A stretch of 49,993 bases of DNA from Alphaproteobacteria bacterium UBA2903. GTDB taxonomy: Bacteria; Pseudomonadota; Alphaproteobacteria; CAAGCB01; CAG-977. Position 1 is the stretch's first letter. The number at the start of each line of letters is the position of its first letter. Where the stretch lies: contig DEDN01000034.1 of assembly GCA_002349565.1 (NCBI GenBank), positions 1 to 49,993 of the forward strand, written 5' to 3'. The notes beneath the pieces are model-generated. The model saw only the letters and a program-made list of their open reading frames with translations. It searched no databases and was not told the DNA's origin. Both the position numbers and the translations under genes were made by a program. Shown here in pieces: positions 14,218-23,074 of the stretch.

Positions 14218-15267
14218 CTACTTTTCCAATAAAAACAGGTATTCTTTGTACTCTTCGCCGCCGTTCATCCATTGTTCGGTGGATGTCATTTGCGCCATAA
14301 CATTCCTTTTGCAGTCGATTTCGATGATTTTCAGCCGCTTGCCCTGCGCAGACAGCACATCCGTCAGGTCCGCCTTTGCCGCACGCCCTTTCGCCCCGTA
14401 CGACAGCAGAACATACCGCGCATCCGTTTCGGAAACCAGCCGTTCGATCGCGCTTAAAACCACATCGGATCGGCAGTTTTCAAAGACGGATGGATTTGCC
14501 GAATCTTTTGAATCCGCGCGGCGGTTCGCTTTGCCGAAAACAGCGGGCTTGTCGTTCAAAACGACCGTCGTCCACAGATGATAATAGGCATTGTACCGCA
14601 CGCGGCTGGTCGGCATTTTGGCATTGTCGGATCCGTACGGCGGATCAAAATACGCCAAATCGAACGCCCTGCCCCGTACAGCGTCCAATACGTCGCCCCT
14701 CAGCACCGTGTTTTCGGTCGTCACAGCAAACCGTTTCGGCAGTTTCAGCACCAAATCTTTGGCGGAACGCGCCGACCATTCGGACAAATAGGAGGCGTAA
14801 TGCCCCAAAGTGCTGTCCACGCCGTCCAAAGCCAAAATCAAAGCGGTCAAAACAACGCTTTTATCCGTAAAACCCAATCCCAAGCGGTCGATTTCATCGC
14901 GCACGGCGTCCAGTTTTCGGGTGTTTTTGATTTGAAACGGCTTTTTTTTGTCATCGGGCAATCCGCCGTAATGTTCGGTAAACCAGCCGTCAACCCCCGT
15001 CAAACCGTTCAAATGGTCAAAAATTTCGGCATAAAAAGAATCGGGCTTGTCCGATTTCAAATAGCAATTCGCCAAGACTTCCGACCACGCGGCAACATCG
15101 TTTGCCGTTGTGTCCAGCCCCGATTGCGCGAACGCCTGCGCCACGCGCGTCGATCCCGAAAAACCGTCCAGCACCGTGCGTACGCCCTCGGTTTCGGACA
15201 AAGCGCGCAAGATGTGCGGAATGATTCGGCGTTTCGAACCCGCGTATTTGATGCCTTGGGTTTCCAT
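14218..15267 (-). CDS. Orphan D12-class DNA adenine methyltransferase
   Basis: The 349-residue protein has the two motifs of D12 (Dam-like) N6-adenine methylases: an N-terminal SAM-binding region (IKYAGSKRRIIPHIL and LDGFSGSTRVAQAFA, residues 5-46) and the catalytic DPPY box (FDLAYFDPPYGSDN) at about residue 205. It is longer than Dam, with a middle segment probably for target recognition. No restriction endonuclease is next to it, so it may be an orphan that marks DNA and affects gene expression. The stop at 14218 is just beyond the -35 box of the G-tract promoter, so the two are packed closely. The start has no strong ribosome binding site. Target sequence cannot be predicted. Confidence 0.85.
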   Translation of the reverse strand: METQGIKYAGSKRRIIPHILRALSETEGVRTVLDGFSGSTRVAQAFAQSGLDTTANDVAAWSEVLANCYLKSDKPDSFYAEIFDHLNGLTGVDGWFTEHYGGLPDDKKKPFQIKNTRKLDAVRDEIDRLGLGFTDKSVVLTALILALDGVDSTLGHYASYLSEWSARSAKDLVLKLPKRFAVTTENTVLRGDVLDAVRGRAFDLAYFDPPYGSDNAKMPTSRVRYNAYYHLWTTVVLNDKPAVFGKANRRADSKDSANPSVFENCRSDVVLSAIERLVSETDARYVLLSYGAKGRAAKADLTDVLSAQGKRLKIIEIDCKRNVMAQMTSTEQWMNGGEEYKEYLFLLEK

Positions 15268-15280
15268 AATGCGGTATGAT

Positions 15281-15312
15281 AAAAAAACCGCCGAAAAAGG
15301 ATTTTCCGGCGG
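15281..15312 (-). terminator. Intrinsic terminator downstream of the minus-strand YdcH gene
   Basis: On the minus strand a GC-rich stem (ccgccggaaaa and ttttcggcgg, one bulged base) is followed by seven T. It lies between the YdcH stop at 15337 and the methylase start at 15267, so the methylase is probably transcribed separately. Confidence 0.75.
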
Positions 15313-15336
15313 CTTTAAAATTGTAAAACCAATAAA

Positions 15337-15507
15337 TTACTTCGCGCCTTCTTCGGCTTCGATTTCTTCTTTCAGTTTCAATTTCTGGCGTTTCAGGTTG
15401 GAAATCGCCGCTTCATCGGGCAGAGGACGCGCCATTTCCGCCTTGATCGCGTCGTCCAAAGCGGCGTGTTTGGCTTTCAATGCCGTCAAATGATTCGTTT
15501 CCGTCAT
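15337..15507 (-). CDS. YdcH/DUF465 small coiled-coil protein (1)
   Basis: This short gene encodes 56 residues: MTETNHLTALKAKHAALDDA, then NLKRQKLKLKEEIEAEE. The pattern is that of the YdcH family (PF04325): an H-x-x-LD heptad in the first helix, a proline turn (ARPLPDEA), and a second helix ending L-K-x-K-L-K-x-E-I. Family members form antiparallel helical hairpins and have no settled function. It is transcribed away from pfkA, with which it shares the strand, and is followed by a good terminator. A related gene lies on the other side of pfkA at 16835. Confidence 0.85.
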   Translation of the reverse strand: MTETNHLTALKAKHAALDDAIKAEMARPLPDEAAISNLKRQKLKLKEEIEAEEGAK

Positions 15508-15575
15508 GTGCATACTCCCACATTTAAATTGACACTATATTCAGTATACAGGCTTTTAAGTCCTTTTAAAAGCAT

Positions 15576-15606
15576 AAAAAACGGGACGGAAAAGTTTTCC
15601 GCCCCG
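15576..15606 (-). terminator. Intrinsic terminator after pfkA
   Basis: On the minus strand, a stem formed by CGGGGCGGAAAA and TTTTCCGTCCCG (one mismatch) is followed by six T. It begins 16 bases after the stop codon of the phosphofructokinase gene. Confidence 0.85.
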
Positions 15607-15621
15607 CTTTGGAATTTGCCG

Positions 15622-16710
15622 TTATTCGCCGACATACATGCCCAAACCGCGCGCGGTTTTGACAATCATGCCGTCGGGATCGACTTTCGCCGTACCGATG
15701 GCGGCAACTTCGTCCAAGCCCACATCGGTAATCGAACCGCTTTTCCAAACGACCATGCGGTCGGTTTTGCCCTGCGCCAGCACGTCAACCGCGTGAACGC
15801 CGAAGCAAGACGCCGCCAAACGGTCGTGAGCCGCGGGAACGCCGCCGCGCTGGACATGTCCCAACACGGTAACGCGCGTCGAAAAGCGCGGGTCGATTTC
15901 GTTCAGGCGCGCGCTCATGTACTGACCGATGCCGCCATAGCGCACACCGTCAACCTGCGCGACGGAAATGTTCTGACCGTCAGGAGTTTTCACGCCTTCC
16001 GCAACGACGACCAAGCCGTGGTCGCGTCCCTGTTCGCGAACCAGATGCAGTTTGCGGACAACGCCTTCCAGCGTATAGGGGATTTCGGGAATCAGGCACA
16101 CATCGGCGCCGCCCGCAATCGCGGAATGCAGAGCAACGTGTCCCGCGTCGCGTCCCATAACTTCGCAAATCATCACGCGGTGGTGGGACGAAGCCGTCGA
16201 ATCCAAGCGGTCCAGCGCTTCGACGCAAACGTCGCGCGCCGTCGAAAAGCCGACGGAATGTTCGGTAATCGGGGTGTCGTTGTCGATGGTTTTGGGAATA
16301 CCGACCATCGGAATGCCCGCGCCGCGGCACAATTTGCTGACGATCGCCATGGAACCGTCGCCGCCGATGACAGCCAAAGCGTCCAATCCCAGTTCACGGC
16401 AGCCCGCGCCGAAATCTTCGGTCAAGTCCTTGGTCGTGCCGTCGGGCATCGGGTGCGCGAAAGGCGACCCTTTGTTGATCGTTCCCAGCATCGTGCCGCC
16501 CAAACGCGCATACGGCGTGTGGAAATCGGCAATGCTCATTTTGCGGTAACGCAGGGGACGGAACGTCAAACCGTCCGTACCGTCCAAAATCCCGTAGACT
16601 TCCCAGCCATACGTCCAGATAGCACGATGAACGACGGCGCGAATGACGGCATTCAAACCGGCACAGTCGCCACCGCTTGTCAAAACACCAATTCTTTTAA
16701 TTTGCGGCAT
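15622..16710 (-). CDS. pfkA: 6-phosphofructokinase
   Basis: The 362-residue protein is a PfkA-family phosphofructokinase, phosphorylating fructose 6-phosphate to the 1,6-bisphosphate in glycolysis. Motifs include GVLTSGGDCAGLNAVIR (residues 8-24), GGDGS at 116-120, PKTIDND at 139-145 (catalytic aspartate), MGRDAGHVAL and VLGHVQRGG. The glycine of GGDGS is typical of ATP users, while the lysine of PKTIDND is typical of pyrophosphate users. This mixed pair is also found in ATP-dependent members of a separate clade, so phosphoryl donor is uncertain. The start at 16710 is chosen because AAGGAG lies eight bases upstream; the longer frame to 16770 lacks such a site. Many alphaproteobacteria lack this enzyme, so its presence suggests fermentative sugar use. 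Confidence 0.93.
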   Translation of the reverse strand: MPQIKRIGVLTSGGDCAGLNAVIRAVVHRAIWTYGWEVYGILDGTDGLTFRPLRYRKMSIADFHTPYARLGGTMLGTINKGSPFAHPMPDGTTKDLTEDFGAGCRELGLDALAVIGGDGSMAIVSKLCRGAGIPMVGIPKTIDNDTPITEHSVGFSTARDVCVEALDRLDSTASSHHRVMICEVMGRDAGHVALHSAIAGGADVCLIPEIPYTLEGVVRKLHLVREQGRDHGLVVVAEGVKTPDGQNISVAQVDGVRYGGIGQYMSARLNEIDPRFSTRVTVLGHVQRGGVPAAHDRLAASCFGVHAVDVLAQGKTDRMVVWKSGSITDVGLDEVAAIGTAKVDPDGMIVKTARGLGMYVGE

Positions 16711-16834
16711 ATTCAAACTCCTTGAGCCCGAAAGTGAATCTTTTGTACTGAAAGCAATACCTTTTTTCAAAGGAATCTGCTACTCTAAAATGACAAAAAG
16801 GTCAATTTTTTTTATCAATCGAAGCGAAAAAGCC

Positions 16835-17041
16835 ATGAATCCCCTTTCTCCGGACGAAATCCGACACACTTTGAACCGTCTGAAACATTGCCATTCCGAT
16901 TTGGACGACGCGATTCGCAGTCTGCAAAGCGTCCCGAACGGCGACGAAATCCAAATTCAGCGGCTGAAAAAGCAAAAACTGGCTCTTAAAGACGAAATCG
17001 CCCGATTGGAAAACATGCTGCTGCCCGACATTATCGCATAA
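16835..17041 (+). CDS. YdcH/DUF465 small coiled-coil protein (2)
   Basis: The gene encodes 68 residues starting MNPLSPDEIRHTLNRLKHCH, with SDLDDAIRSLQSVPNGDEIQ and IQRLKKQKLALKDEIARLE. The layout of two helices around a proline turn, with H-x-DLDDAI and LKKQKLALKDEI, is that of the YdcH family and matches the gene at 15337. It is transcribed divergently from pfkA and ends 31 bases from the convergent large sulfatase-like gene. Function is unknown; family members are small helical hairpins. Confidence 0.85.
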   Translation: MNPLSPDEIRHTLNRLKHCHSDLDDAIRSLQSVPNGDEIQIQRLKKQKLALKDEIARLENMLLPDIIA

Positions 17042-17071
17042 CGGCGCAAACGGACAAGACGGCGGAATGTT

Positions 17072-20000
17072 TTAATCCGTCAATTCGCGCCCTTCGGGTT
17101 CCGGAACTGCGCGTTCGGCGGGAACTGCGCGTTCAGCGGGAACTGCATTTTCAACAGCCTCCACGCTTTCGACAGCCGCCGCTTTTTCCGTTTGTTTTTG
17201 CTGTACGGGGATATCCGTGTCTTTGTCCTGCGCGCCGTCGTCGCTTTCCGTCCCCAGCACGCGTTCCGCGGGCTGTTCAACGGTTTGTTTTTGCGGTTCG
17301 GGGGATTTGGCTTCCAGATCCGTCGTTTTGGGTTCGACGCGAATCAATTCCTGCTTGATTTCCATTTCGCGTTTTTTCGGCACGTTCCGATTCGGATTGG
17401 GCTGGCGTTCGATAAAGATATACGTTTCCGTTTCACCGTACTGATTCGTGCGTTCGGTAATGACTTCACGCGTTTTGTCGGCGTTTTCGTCGATTTCCAG
17501 CGCGGGCGGGAAAGCTTTTTTGGCGGCGGCTTCGGCTTCTTCGCGCAAACGGGCTTCCTCGGCGGCTTTTTGTTTGGCGTTGGCGTCATCGATGGCTTTT
17601 TGGATGCGCGCCGCCTGTTCGGCTTTTTCCTTGGCTTCTTCGGCTTCCCTGCGGGCTTTGGCTTCCGCCTCGGCTTTCAGTTTCGCTTCGATTTCCGCTT
17701 TTATGCGCGCTTCCGCTTCGGCTTTCGCCTTGGCTTCGGCTTCCAGTTTTGCGCGAATTTCCGCTTCGATTCTTTGACGCATCTCGGCTTCTTTTTTTGC
17801 CTGTTCTTCGGCATCCTTGCGGGCTTGCTCTTCAGCGGCGCGGCGCGCTTCCTCGGCGGCAAGGGCGGCTTCGGCTTGTTCCCGCGCCTGCTTTTCGGCT
17901 TGTTCAGCCGCGCGCGCCTGTTCTTCGGCTTCTTTGCGCAAACGTTCTTCCTCTTCGGCTTTCGCCTTGGCTTCGGCGTCAAGTTTCGCCTGCATTTCCG
18001 CTTTGGCGTTTTCGACGGAAGCCGCCTGTTCCAAATCGTTCAAAGACGGTTCGGCAAAATCCAAAGCGGGTAAATCCAGCGTTTCGGCGGGCAATTCGTC
18101 CGTTTGCGAAACGGGTTCGGGAACGGCGGGCAAAGCGGCGGGTTCGGGCTGAGGTTCCGGTGCGGGAACGGGTTGAGGTTCGGAGGCGGGCGGCGGCACA
18201 TCGTCAAAGGACAACTCGGGAATCGATTCGCCGATTTTCGGTTCAGCCGCTTGCGGCGCATCCAGCGTTTTCCACTTGTCTTCCGCAGAAGTTTCGGGAA
18301 TTTCGATGGGCTGCGGCAGATCCGCAAATTCATCGTCCAGCACTTCGAATCCGCCCTCGTTCCGCGCGTCAACCGCGTGTTCCGCGGGAACGGGAACAAA
18401 ATCGGGGGCGGCTTTCGCCTCATCCGGCGCGGCGGGCTTTGCGGCATTTTCCAAAGGCGGCGCGACGAACAGCATCTTGTCCGCGTTCGCCAAAGATTTG
18501 TCCGCCTGCTGCTGACGCTGGGCGACACGCGCCATAAACGCCTGACCGCCTTTTTCGCTCCATGCCGCATAAACAGGCGCATAGCTTTCCTTTTTCAAAG
18601 CGGCGGGATCTACGGGTTCGGACAGCCATTTGGCAACTTCGTCCTTTTCCTGATCGGTCTGCGTTCCCAAATCGGGCGGCAGACAAGCTCTGCCCTCCGC
18701 GCCCAAAACGGTTTTGCCGACCAAAGTACCGATATCGCAAGCGTCCTTTTCCACGGAAGCTTTGCTTTTTTCGGGATCGTAGACAGCGAAAACGGTCGCC
18801 ATGTCACGCTTGATTTTTTCGATTTGCAGCTGAATGCGCGTCAGTCCCGACAGGAAACGGTCGTCTTTGCGCAATCCGTCGCCGCGATCGCCGTGAATGA
18901 CGATTTTTGTATTTTTCAAAGCTCCCGACGATTTCAGATCTTTCAGCATAAAGTTCAGCTGTCCGTAAGTGCATGCCAGCTGCCGCATGTACGCTTGTCT
19001 GTTTTTCTGCGTGTCCAGCACGTCTTTTTTGGGGAAAACGGACTGACGCGACCGCCAATTTTCGGGATCGGCTTCCAATCGGCAGTTTTCGTCGTACATA
19101 TACGGGTAGTGCGGCAGATCCAAATGCGCGAAAAACACATTTTTGCCTTTTGCCGTTTCGACGTCTTTGGTCAGGCGGTACAGAACGCCCGCCTGCCCTA
19201 TCGGCAGCGAACGCGACAGCGGATTGCCGACGAAAGGCATATCCGACATCTGCGTTTTCGCCCGCAGGTCGGCGATCAGCTTTTTGCCCAAAGGCATCGA
19301 ATCCAAGAAATGCCCGACCAGCAGCATCACTCTGTTCGCCGTGCTTAAATCCGTCTGGTACAACGCCCCCGTCGGCGCGGGATACGTTACGCACCGTTCG
19401 ACCGTTCCGCCTGCGGTTTTGCAGAAATCGAACGGGAAAGTCTGATAAACGTTGATTTTGTATCCTTTGTCTTTCAGCGCGCCGAACAATTCGTTTTTCA
19501 AAGGAATGACTCGGGCGTCGTCGGACGCGGTGTAGTAAGACGCGTCGTCGCGGCTGAACATTGACGCGGAAATGTCTTCCTGCGACGGATTCAGCACGGA
19601 ACCGACATTGCGGTATCTGTCGGCGTAGCGCATATATGCGGACGGATAAAACGAAAAACCGTTCGACCGGTAAAACGCGTTGACGAAAGCGGGGGAATTT
19701 GCTTCGCCCAGCGGGTCTTTCGACTGCGGAAACGCGGCTTTCCAGTCTTCGACGGACGCTTTGTATCCCGTGTGGTCAGCCAGAATCAAATAAATCAGGT
19801 TTTGCGTTTTGCCGTCGTCCTCATCGCTTGAAAGCAGGGCGTTTTGCTGAACGATCGACGGAGACACCTGTTTCGACGACAGGTTCAGCAAAATGAACAG
19901 CGCGCCCAAAACGGGCAGCGACAAAAACGCCATTGCCGCGCCTTTAAAGATATTCAGGAAAACGAACAGCACCGCGCCGACGGCGACGCCGAAGCACAGA

Positions 20001-20440
20001 TTGCCGTTTTCGGCAAGCCATCTCAGCTGGGCGTTCGGCAGAAACGGCAGCCATCCGCCGACATACGCGCCGATGTTTTCGGGATAAAGGACGCCCAGCA
20101 CATAAGCGGCGCACGCCCCCGTCACCACCGCCAAAAAGACGCGTCCCAGAAATTTCCAGAACGACAGCAAAAACAGGGACACCATCGAAAAAATCAGCAG
20201 TCCGACGCAGGAAAACAGCACTTCGGGCAGGATTTCGTCGTTCAAAACCAGCGGATACCGGTTTTTGTGCAGGAACAGCAGGAACGTGAATGCCGTCGTA
20301 AAGAACATAAACAGCACCGCGTGCAGGAAAAAGGTAACGGACGATTCGTCCTTCAGCCTTTGCAGCTTTTTCGCCTTTTTGTGATTGCGTTCGATGTTTT
20401 CTTCTTCCGTTTGGGCGGTTTCTTCGATTTCTTCCGACAT
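17072..20440 (-). CDS. Large membrane sulfatase-like protein with a long TolA-like coiled-coil tail
   Basis: The 1122-residue protein has several parts. Residues 1-35 are charged and cytoplasmic. Residues 36-185 hold about five transmembrane helices. Residues 210-600 resemble the alkaline phosphatase/sulfatase fold of LtaS- and EptA-type enzymes (LIYLILADHTGYK, then FFAHLDLPHYPYMY and KIVIHGDRGDGL). The expected DHG motif reads DRG, so a metal-binding histidine may be lost. Residues 670-850 are rich in Pro, Ala and Glu. Residues 850-990 form a long Ala/Glu/Lys coiled coil (AEAKAKAEAEARIKAE type) as in TolA. The end has PAERAVPAERAVPE repeats. This order would put both the enzyme domain and the tail in the periplasm. 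On the minus strand TTGACT, 17 bases, TATGAA form a plausible promoter at about 20505-20477. Substrate is unknown. Confidence 0.75.
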   Translation of the reverse strand: MSEEIEETAQTEEENIERNHKKAKKLQRLKDESSVTFFLHAVLFMFFTTAFTFLLFLHKNRYPLVLNDEILPEVLFSCVGLLIFSMVSLFLLSFWKFLGRVFLAVVTGACAAYVLGVLYPENIGAYVGGWLPFLPNAQLRWLAENGNLCFGVAVGAVLFVFLNIFKGAAMAFLSLPVLGALFILLNLSSKQVSPSIVQQNALLSSDEDDGKTQNLIYLILADHTGYKASVEDWKAAFPQSKDPLGEANSPAFVNAFYRSNGFSFYPSAYMRYADRYRNVGSVLNPSQEDISASMFSRDDASYYTASDDARVIPLKNELFGALKDKGYKINVYQTFPFDFCKTAGGTVERCVTYPAPTGALYQTDLSTANRVMLLVGHFLDSMPLGKKLIADLRAKTQMSDMPFVGNPLSRSLPIGQAGVLYRLTKDVETAKGKNVFFAHLDLPHYPYMYDENCRLEADPENWRSRQSVFPKKDVLDTQKNRQAYMRQLACTYGQLNFMLKDLKSSGALKNTKIVIHGDRGDGLRKDDRFLSGLTRIQLQIEKIKRDMATVFAVYDPEKSKASVEKDACDIGTLVGKTVLGAEGRACLPPDLGTQTDQEKDEVAKWLSEPVDPAALKKESYAPVYAAWSEKGGQAFMARVAQRQQQADKSLANADKMLFVAPPLENAAKPAAPDEAKAAPDFVPVPAEHAVDARNEGGFEVLDDEFADLPQPIEIPETSAEDKWKTLDAPQAAEPKIGESIPELSFDDVPPPASEPQPVPAPEPQPEPAALPAVPEPVSQTDELPAETLDLPALDFAEPSLNDLEQAASVENAKAEMQAKLDAEAKAKAEEEERLRKEAEEQARAAEQAEKQAREQAEAALAAEEARRAAEEQARKDAEEQAKKEAEMRQRIEAEIRAKLEAEAKAKAEAEARIKAEIEAKLKAEAEAKARREAEEAKEKAEQAARIQKAIDDANAKQKAAEEARLREEAEAAAKKAFPPALEIDENADKTREVITERTNQYGETETYIFIERQPNPNRNVPKKREMEIKQELIRVEPKTTDLEAKSPEPQKQTVEQPAERVLGTESDDGAQDKDTDIPVQQKQTEKAAAVESVEAVENAVPAERAVPAERAVPEPEGRELTD

Positions 20441-20538
20441 GCCGAGTATCCGTCAAATAAATATAAATGTGGATTTAATTCATAAACTCGCCTACAGTAT
20501 AAGTCAATTTTTCATTGAGAATCGAGCAGGATTTTTTT

Positions 20539-22353
20539 ATGTCGTTCGACCTTTTTTTTCAAAACGCGGTCGCTTTGCATCAGGCGGGCAAACTGGACGA
20601 AGCCGAACAAAGCTATCGGCAATTGCTGGAAATCGCGCCCGAACATACGGATTTGCTGCATTTGTTGGGAATGCTCGCGTTTCAAAAGGGCGCTGCGGAT
20701 TCCGCTTTGGATTTTTTATACAAAGCGGTCAAGCTCGCCCCCGACGCCGCCGCCTACCGCTTCACATTGGCGCAAGCTTTGCAAAACAGCGGCAGACCGA
20801 AAGAGGCGCTGGAACAATACGCCGCCGTCGAACGGCTGGACGGCGATTTGCCCGATACTTACAACAACACGGGGGTGATTTACAGATCCTTGGGGCAAAG
20901 CGGACAGGCGCGGCAGGCGTTCGAAACAGCTTTGCAAAAAAAGCCCGATTTCGCGCTTGCGATGATGAATCTGGCTTTGCTTGACCGCGACGCGGGCAAT
21001 ATCGAATCCGCTCTCGCTTTGTTGGAAAAAGCGCAAAACATCGACCCGAACGATGCCGAAATCCATGCTCAAACCGCAATCACTCTGCGCCAAACGGGAC
21101 AGTACGATCAGGCTTTGAAGCACATGGCGCAAGCCGTCGCTCTTTGCCCCGACAGCCCGACCTATCTGAACGGATTGGGCATCATCAAAGAAGCCCTGAA
21201 CGATTTGAACGGCGCGTTTGACGCTTACGACGCGGCGATTCGCGCCGCCCCCGACTACCCCGACGCATACAACAACCGCGCAAACATCCTTGCCAAACGG
21301 GGCAAAAAATGGGATGCCGAGGACGATTACAAAACCGCCGTCAAGCTTGACCCGAAATACGCCGAAGCGTTCAACAATCTGGGCGCGCTGCTATACGACA
21401 ACGAACGCTACGAAGAAGCGTTGGAATGCTACCGCAAAGCGTTTCTTATCAATCCGAAACAGGCGGAAACATGCCTGAATCTGGGCATGGCGGTCAAAGA
21501 ATCGGGCGATGCCGCCGAAGCCGTCGGACTGTACCTGACCGCTCTTTCCCTAAAGCCAGAACTGACCGTCGCGCACCAATATCTGGCACAAGCCCTGCAC
21601 ACGCTTTACGTTCACGACGACAAGCGGGAACTTGCCAAACAGCTGGCGCACAAATGGCTGCAGTTTTTTCCCGACACCCCGACCCCCCGCCACGTCTGCG
21701 ACGCGTTCGACGGCAAAACAGGGACGGAAGCGTCCCCCGATTATGTGCGTGATTTGTTTGATTCTTTTGCGGATTCGTTCGAAACGTCGTTGCGCAAAAT
21801 CGACTACCGCGTCCCCGATTTGCTGAAATCGGCTTTGACGGGCGAAAAGGACGGCTTGCGCGTTTTGGACGCGGGCTGCGGCACGGGATTGAACGCGCCG
21901 TTTTTGAAAACAATCGCCTCCGCTTTGACGGGAATCGACCTGTCGCCGAAAATGATTGAAAAAGCGCGGGAAAAAGGGCTGTACGATACGCTGGAAGCCG
22001 CGGATATTGCCGAATACGCCGAAAAGCACGCCCGCGCTTTCGATTTGGTCGTTTTGGCGGACGTTGCCTGTTATTTCGGCGATTTGACACCGCTTTTGAC
22101 CGCCGCCGCCGCGGGATTGGACGACAGCGGCAGACTGTTTTTGACGGTCGAGGAAAATATCGGCGCCGCCCCCTTTGCCCTGCAGCCGTCGGGACGTTAC
22201 GCCCACGGGGAGGATTTCCTGCGTCAAGCGCTGGAAACGGCGGGATTTAAAATTTTAACGTTCGAACGCGCCCCTTTGCGCAACGAAAACGCCGTTTCCG
22301 TCACGGGACTGGTCGTTTTGGCGCGCAAAGAAAAAACAACAAAAGAAAACTGA
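20539..22353 (+). CDS. TPR-repeat protein fused to a SAM-dependent methyltransferase
   Basis: The 604-residue protein begins with about ten tetratricopeptide repeats (residues 5-375; units such as GKLDEAEQSYRQLLEIAPEH and AYNNRANILAKRGKKWDAED). It ends with a class I methyltransferase domain (about 420-595) whose motif I is VLDAGCGTGLN, followed by LTGIDLSPKMIEKA and VVLADVACYFGDL. The TPR part probably binds a protein or peptide partner of the methylase; the target is unknown. ATG 20539 is preferred over an upstream TTG at 20515 because GAGCAGGA lies at a reasonable distance. It is the first of six + strand genes ending with ligA, with short gaps of 5-12 bases or a small overlap, so they may share a transcript. 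Confidence 0.85.
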   Translation: MSFDLFFQNAVALHQAGKLDEAEQSYRQLLEIAPEHTDLLHLLGMLAFQKGAADSALDFLYKAVKLAPDAAAYRFTLAQALQNSGRPKEALEQYAAVERLDGDLPDTYNNTGVIYRSLGQSGQARQAFETALQKKPDFALAMMNLALLDRDAGNIESALALLEKAQNIDPNDAEIHAQTAITLRQTGQYDQALKHMAQAVALCPDSPTYLNGLGIIKEALNDLNGAFDAYDAAIRAAPDYPDAYNNRANILAKRGKKWDAEDDYKTAVKLDPKYAEAFNNLGALLYDNERYEEALECYRKAFLINPKQAETCLNLGMAVKESGDAAEAVGLYLTALSLKPELTVAHQYLAQALHTLYVHDDKRELAKQLAHKWLQFFPDTPTPRHVCDAFDGKTGTEASPDYVRDLFDSFADSFETSLRKIDYRVPDLLKSALTGEKDGLRVLDAGCGTGLNAPFLKTIASALTGIDLSPKMIEKAREKGLYDTLEAADIAEYAEKHARAFDLVVLADVACYFGDLTPLLTAAAAGLDDSGRLFLTVEENIGAAPFALQPSGRYAHGEDFLRQALETAGFKILTFERAPLRNENAVSVTGLVVLARKEKTTKEN

Positions 22354-22363
22354 AAACTGGACA

Positions 22364-23062
22364 ATGCAGTCAAGAACGTCTAAAATCCTTTTCACCGTAT
22401 TGGGGCTGACCTTGGTCGCCTTGATTGTCATGACATTAGGATGGAGTAAACAAATGCCGCATTACAACTGGAATGAAGTTCCCGAAACCGAAACGGAAGC
22501 TTTAATCAACAAAATCAATGCGCTCAGCACATACAACCTTTTCAACGCGGACCGCACGCATCTGCAAATCGCCGATCTGCCGTTCTACACGAACTTCAAA
22601 CTGCTGCAGGCGACAACGTTTTCGACGATTCCGCCCGTGACCATGGAATATCTGCTGACCAAAGACGGCGAAGTCATCAAAATGGACGGCACGCGCGAAC
22701 CGATTTTCGAACACAACAAGGACGCGGGTCTGGTTTTGAACGAAGAAACCGTCGTTGCTTATGCGACTTTCGTTTTGGATGCCGTTCAGACCGATCAGGG
22801 TACCCTGCGCTTGGTCGAACATGTTGACGAAGACACGTTCACCGACACTCCGACCCCGCAGCAGCGCAAGGACGTCACTCACATGATCCGCCCCGCCAAA
22901 GTCGCCAAAACGGACGACGGGTTCAAACTGGACGTCATCATGCTGTACGGCGATTCCGTGTTCCGCGCCGATTTGGACGTCAAAAACGACGGCTACATTG
23001 AAATCATGGGCGAAGAAAAATTGGCGGAAGGCATGCCGATTCGTCCGATTTTCCTCGAGTAG
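22364..23062 (+). CDS. Membrane-anchored protein of unknown function
   Basis: The 232-residue protein has one N-terminal transmembrane segment (about residues 8-26, ILFTVLGLTLVALIVMTLGW) and a soluble domain likely in the periplasm. The soluble part is acidic and contains an odd run of alternating strands (VTMEYLLTKDGEVIKMDG, then GFKLDVIMLYGDSVFRADL). I do not recognise a family. It lies 10 bases after the TPR-methyltransferase and 12 bases before the aldehyde dehydrogenase-like gene. By position alone it could relate to envelope assembly with bamD, but no motif supports this. Confidence 0.6.
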   Translation: MQSRTSKILFTVLGLTLVALIVMTLGWSKQMPHYNWNEVPETETEALINKINALSTYNLFNADRTHLQIADLPFYTNFKLLQATTFSTIPPVTMEYLLTKDGEVIKMDGTREPIFEHNKDAGLVLNEETVVAYATFVLDAVQTDQGTLRLVEHVDEDTFTDTPTPQQRKDVTHMIRPAKVAKTDDGFKLDVIMLYGDSVFRADLDVKNDGYIEIMGEEKLAEGMPIRPIFLE

Positions 23063-23074
23063 TCGGATAGCACG

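Noticed and set aside
15466..16725. 419-codon + strand frame opposite pfkA
   Set aside because: pfkA on the other strand is unambiguous. The antisense peptide is rich in His/Asn/Arg and has no motif.
17192..18073. Gly/Phe-rich + strand frame resembling a low-complexity protein
   Set aside because: It is the reverse reading of the Ala/Glu/Lys coiled-coil coding region, which automatically gives Phe, Gly and Arg repeats.
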